Positions 33,839-39,800 of a stretch of DNA of 64,000 bases are shown here, in pieces. A program made the translations under genes and the position numbers. Every line of letters starts with the position of its first letter. Positions within the stretch are counted from its first letter, which is position 1. The notes under the pieces are model-generated. The model did not search any database. It had not been told where the DNA came from and was given only the letters and a program-made list of their open reading frames with translations. The stretch is from Trichobilharzia szidati (Eukaryota; Platyhelminthes; Trematoda; Strigeidida; Schistosomatidae): NCBI GenBank assembly GCA_944472155.2, contig OX235272.1, positions 91,394,020 through 91,458,019 on the forward strand. The letters are read 5' to 3'.

Positions 33839-36800
33839 CTTTGCGAATTGTTAGCAGTTACGGTTCATGGGTCGCATTCCGGTGGCTGAATGGTCTATGA
33901 GCTCGGCTAGTAACTGGGAGGTCCTTGGTTCGAACCCCAGTGGGGGTGAGTATTGCTGAAGAGTCTCCAAAACTAGGGCGAAACAGTCGTCCAGTACTAT
34001 CTGGTTTTCCAAAAGTTCCCTAACTGATGTCAGGGTTGTTCTGTAAACAGTAGAAGACAAGAGACTTGGTAACGGAATGTTTATTTGGAATTTGATATAC
34101 ACATATAGGGAAATTATGTACACCTTATCTGCAAATCGTCATTTGCACAGATCTCCCGTGTTGTGCTACTTCTGCCCTTCGTACTGTGTTTCTTTGTCTT
34201 CTTTTCATATCTCCCATGTTTTGCTGCAACACTGGCTCTTTTGCTCTCTTCCACGTCAAATCTATCTCTCCGCTATTCAATATTTTTGTGTCGATGAACG
34301 TCTCTTCATATACTTCTGATATACCTTGTCAGTAGCACTCGCCACAGTCCTATGTGTTATATTAACTCTATCTTTTAATTACAGGATCTAATTCTTCATG
34401 TTGTTGATATTAGTCAACCTGAATGGAATTCACATAGTAATCATGTAGAGGAACTATTAAAAGATATTGGCATTCCTACTGAACAATTTGACAATCTTGA
34501 CGATAATAATGGTGACCCACTTGAAGTACCTCCTAAAATTTTAAAAGTTGGAAACAAAATTGATCGAATGTAAGGAAAGTAAGAAAAAGTTTTGGTAAAC
34601 TTTGGGTAATAATTTTTGATAATTTTACTATCCGAGATTTTGTTTGAAAAGTCAGCTCTAAACGCCTATTCTTTGTAAATTCATTAGTCTGCCGTCAGTT
34701 GGCTTAGGGCATCAATAGCTTGATGTTTGCCAACCATGCACATGGTCCGGGTCCGAATCCAGGCTAACTTATACCTTAGCCGTGCGTAGCCTGCGGTAAG
34801 CCCAGTAGAGAGGAAAGTCTGGGCAACCCCACTCCGTGGAACGAAACTACTAATGTTGAAACTATAGAGCTCAAGGTTGAAGCCCTATGCTCCACTGAGA
34901 ATGCAAAGGAATAGAAAAGAGAAAACTATTAGCTGGCTTGTTCGATAGGGAAGGTAAGTAATTCTGACGTAAAATGTATTCTGCAAGTTATCCCTATATA
35001 CCTAAAGAAATTAGCGGTGTATATATTTAGAGGAGAAAAATAATCTTTCAAGGGAACTTATATTTACAGCTGCCTTTTCTTAAACACATTATAACGTCCT
35101 AACGGTGTACTGATTGCCACTGGATATCTATAGAAAACATCCCGGCATCGCTGCACGGAACTGCCTCATTGCTTGTTGTCTGTCCGTCGGACTCCGTCAC
35201 CAGTAGTTTCACCAATAAATTCCAGGTCTCCTGTCCACCTATACTATCATATGCCGTCTTTACGCGACCTATCAGCAGTGTCCTCAGCACAACCATCCCC
35301 ACCGCCGGATCCTGGACACCCGCCAATTCAGCGACAGTATCTAAGTTCCGTAAGAAGCTCCGTATGTCTCCTTTGATAGCTGTGGGCCATGGGATCTTCA
35401 TTATCCGAAGACAGTGACACCAAATGTAACGGCAGAACATAAGAGCACTTGGCAACAAAATTTCTTATTGACAACTCGATGTCATCTAAAGGCAAAATCC
35501 CTCTGCCATACGTTGAAATCACAATTTACACATGTCCTCGGCATTATGCTACTTTTACGTCCTGTATTGTGTTTCTTTGTCTTCCTTTCATGCTTTCAAT
35601 GTTGTTTCACAAGCATCATTAATTTCTTCGCTTCGCCATTAAATCCATTTCTCCGCTATTCTTGGACATGACATACATATTTGTGTATGTGTCTGTATAT
35701 TACTTATAAATCTTGTTAGTAGCACGCGCCGTAATATGACCAACAAGCGTTTCAAGAGTATTTCCGGTCGGTCGGTTTTCGACATAGAACTTTGCACATA
35801 TGTGCGGCAGTTCAAGTCGCCACAATCCATGTAGCACGCAAAGCAAGAGAAGAAAGTAGAAGAAATGCATAATATAGACAGTAAACAGAGGTGTGAGACA
35901 AAGGAATAGTAATAACGGAGAACAAAACAATTTAATTGGAAATCATAAGTCACAAGGAGTGGATGCATCTGCGCCACTGAGAACGATTTTGAGCCATGTC
36001 ACCAATTGTTTCCAACCATTGGTTTTTACCGTCCCGAGGACCCCAACCAGGAAGTCTACACCTTCCTACGTGGCTTAAACTAACTGTTGTGGATTTCATT
36101 GACTGGTGTCATGTTTTCGTTTGACCGCCGCTAGCTCTTTTCCAGCCTGGCCCTATATCAGCTAACATTGCCCATTGTCGAGGAAGGCGATCGATGACTA
36201 GGCATACGTAGCACATGTCCTAACCATCTCAGTCGATGTAATTTCACCGTTTCGTCGATTGATTTCCCCGCCTTACCTAGCACTCGACGCCTAACCTCAA
36301 TATTGCTCACCTTATTATACCACTTCACGTGGGAGATAGAACGCAGACACCTATGATCGAAGACAGCTAATCTTTTCATGTCTTCTGCTCTCAATGGCCA
36401 GGTCTCACAGACAGCCATAAAGGAGGACGGAACGGACTGTTGAGCAGTACACACGCCCTTTGGTCGATAGTCGGATATCGCGTCTACGCCAGAGACGGCG
36501 AAAACTGGCGTATGCTAACCTAGCCCTCTGTATTCGTGCTGAAATTTCGTCTGAGATCAACCCGTTGGGACTGATGGTACTTCCCAAGTAAGTGAAGCGG
36601 TCAACGTGTTCTACCACTTCACTTCCTATTTCTAATCTAGGGGTCGATGAAGTCCAATCCTGCAGCATCATCTTACATTTTACAGGGGCGAATCACATGC
36701 CAAACATACGAAGATTGCAACTCAAGGTGTTCAGAAGACTCTGCATTTTGTCAGAGTCCTCGCCTAGAAGGACTATATCGTCCGCATATTCTAAGTCAAC

Positions 36801-39800
36801 GAGATTATTCCCTGGTAGCAAGTCAATCCCTGAGTCTCTGAAGTGAGTTAGGGTTAAGTCCATTAGTACATCTATGATGAAGTTGAATAGAAATGGGGAT
36901 AATGGGCATCCTTGACGGATGCCACTAGTCGTCACCACTTCAGATGACAACTCGCCGTAAGCCCTCATCTGGCCGCATGAGTACGAGTAGAGTGCCTTAA
37001 TCAGTGCAGTGTATTTTCTCGGCATTCCCTTTACAGCCAAGCATCGCCAGAGAACCTCTCGGTCGACAGAATCGAATGCCGCCTTTAGGTCAAGAAATAT
37101 AATGATTGTCGGACGCCGGTAGGAATGCCTATGTTCTAGAATCTGTCGAAGGGTGAAGATGTGATCAATACACCCTCTACCTGGCCTAAAACCTGCCTGG
37201 TTTTCTCGTGTTTGTGTCTCCCGAGCACCACTTAGTCTACGCAGTATTATTGAGCCTAGGATTTTAGATACTATATTAGTCAAGCTAATCCCTCTGTGAT
37301 TATCACAAGAAGACTTGTCTCCCTTCTTGTATATCGGGATGATCAGTGACTTACACCAACCCGATGGGACTTCCTCTGATTCCCAGATGCTGCCTAGAAC
37401 CTCCGTTAACGCAGACAGTAAACTGTCTCCACCGTACTTAAATACCTCTGGAGTCAATAAATCAGGTCCCGCTGCTTTGCCTTGCTTCAGATTGGTAACA
37501 GCTTTAGTAACCTCAGTTAGGGACGGAGGACGGAGTATTTCCAGTCAATAATGAGTAAAGAAATATATGTAGAAACGATTTAAGCAATGTCTGTACAACG
37601 ACAGATGTTAAGACTACATATTTTTTTAAATATTCGACTCCTTTGTAACGTTGTGGAAATGTTGTGGAAAAACAGTCTTAGAGGCCAGTATTTTCACCAT
37701 AATGCTTTTTTTCCAAAATATTATAGTGATTCAGAATTTGTATCTACTGGATTCGATGCCTTAGTGTCCGCCAAGAGTGGAATAGGCATGAATGAGCTCA
37801 CTTCGAGAATTCAATCATTGTTAATGAAACGCCTTGGATGGTTTTCACGCACTGTAGATATTAGTCAAGGTGGCTCTTGCCTTCAGTAAGTGATGCAGAT
37901 TTTTTTAGTCTTTTTTGCCTGGATTTATATATTGTTTTGTTTTGAAGTTAACACTTGATCAGCTTTATGTGTAGTGCAATAACACTGATGGATTGATTTT
38001 ACTGTATTTATGTAATGGGCGAGTGGATCTATAGACCGAAATGTTCCTTAACATAACGTAGCGTAATTGGATTTACACAATAGTTGGTGTATTTTTCCAA
38101 TTGTTTTAATCGAAAGCAGTAATTACAGGATAATTTTCTTGAAAAGATTTTCCTATTCCATATTAGTTTGTTTATTAGATGTATCACACAGTGAGACAGG
38201 ATTATTTAGTGGATGACACAGTTTCGAAAAAAATTTATTGTTCATAATCATTTCATCAATTATAATCACACGACTTCGAAACTTGAGTTTTATAGTTTTC
38301 TTTGTTCTCTCCTATTTGTCGTCGTTGGGGAAGTAGAATTCTCCAGATATCTGGGACAGGTGTTTAGTCATTCCTAGTACACGTGTTTGCAGTTGATTCG
38401 ATAAACAAAGCTTCTGTTATCAATCTCTCCCTCCACCCTGTGACATTAGATTTTAAAACTGTCATCCTATCCCATCCTGTTGAATGGTTGTGTGTAATTG
38501 CATATAGTGCTATAGCTGAACTATTCTCTAGGTTTCTTATCTTATTTGGGTCAACTGATATAGCTTTTGCTGGGTTTTTATGCTCCGCTAGTCTGGCTGC
38601 ACCCGTTCTACTACTTTGACCTACATATTTGACCTCACAATCATTACAGAGCATTAGATAAACTAAATTGTTTTGTTTAATAGGCTCCACAGGATCCTTT
38701 AACCGACAGAGCTTGTTTCTAATTGAGTTTGTGGGTTTGAATGCCACTTTTATTCCTGCCTTGTTAAGAATTCTCCTTAAGGTTTCCGAGGTTCCTTCTT
38801 CGTATGCAAGTACTACTTATGATTTATATTCTCTGTTGTTGATGTTGTCATTACCCTGCGCATGTTTGACATGCATGTCGCCATTAATATTATTATTATT
38901 ATTATCACTACTATTATTATTTATTTTATTTTTACATTTCCCTACATACTTTCTGACTAATTTATCAGGGTAGTAAATAAGTTTCAAAGCTTCTCTTATG
39001 CACCCCACTCCCTGTCTTAGATTTTCCTTGGTACTACTTAGTTTTTGTGCCCAATTACCTGAACACTTCACCAATCCTATATATTTTTTCCTATATTTTG
39101 TATTCTAATGGTGATAGCAAGTGGCTGGAACTTTGCGTACTACTCAATTAGTTGTATTTTTGGTTCCACCTCATCGTCGTGAAGTACCTTTAAAGTGCTT
39201 ATTAATCAATATGAAAAGCACTACTGCACATTTGCAACAAGTTTTCATGTATGCTGCTAACTGTAGAAATTGTTATGGTATACAAGATATTATTGGTCAA
39301 TTAGTTGAAACCATCACTGATGTCTAAATAGACGATTAGAGAACAGTGAATCACTTATGTCTGTCACAAACGATAGCTTCCACCTTAACGAGGTGGTCGG
39401 GCTTGCATGTCACAATGGCCCAGTGAGCTACACTGGCTGGGACTGATGTTACTGCGGATCCTACTACGCTGAAAATGTCGTCTGAACAGCGGTCAGACTA
39501 AAAGCAGTTACCATGATAGTGTATGTCATTTACGCTATGTTGAGGGTCCTTAAGCGAAGTCGTGCTGCTGGCAAATACGGAGGTAACAGCAGGCCAGTTA
39601 TACTGCCTCTCTGTTCTGGGTAGAAGGGTTAAAAGAGGTCGTTCCCGGAAACTGGACATCCTGACTTACCTTATGGCGGTCCATAGCAGGCGGTAAGTTC
39701 TTAGTACGGAAACAACTCCAAATACCCCATTCATACAGACCGTGTGTAACTGGTCCGAAGCAGTTGTCCCCTGGGCTCTGCTTTCACGCAATACTAGTGC

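Larger units (their letters stand above)
33475..34040. mobile_element. inverted SINE dimer, family D, copy 2
   Basis: Left half (about 33475-33680) is minus-strand SINE (GGGTTTGAGCCCCGGTGGGT on the minus strand). Right half (about 33865-34040) is plus-strand: A box TGGCTGAATGG, B box GGTTCGAACCCC, then an intact hammerhead motif. The spacer contains TACGACATTGGCTGACGG and a (TA)n tract and aligns with the spacer of copy 1 at 22.6-22.7 kb. The halves are diverged from each other, so the dimer was not made recently by simple duplication. Confidence 0.75.

Noticed and set aside
39118..39327. This frame as the last GTPBP6 exon
   Set aside because: Phase 2 from exon 8 gives early stops with either acceptor, while 41209-41344 joins in frame and continues the conserved C-terminus.
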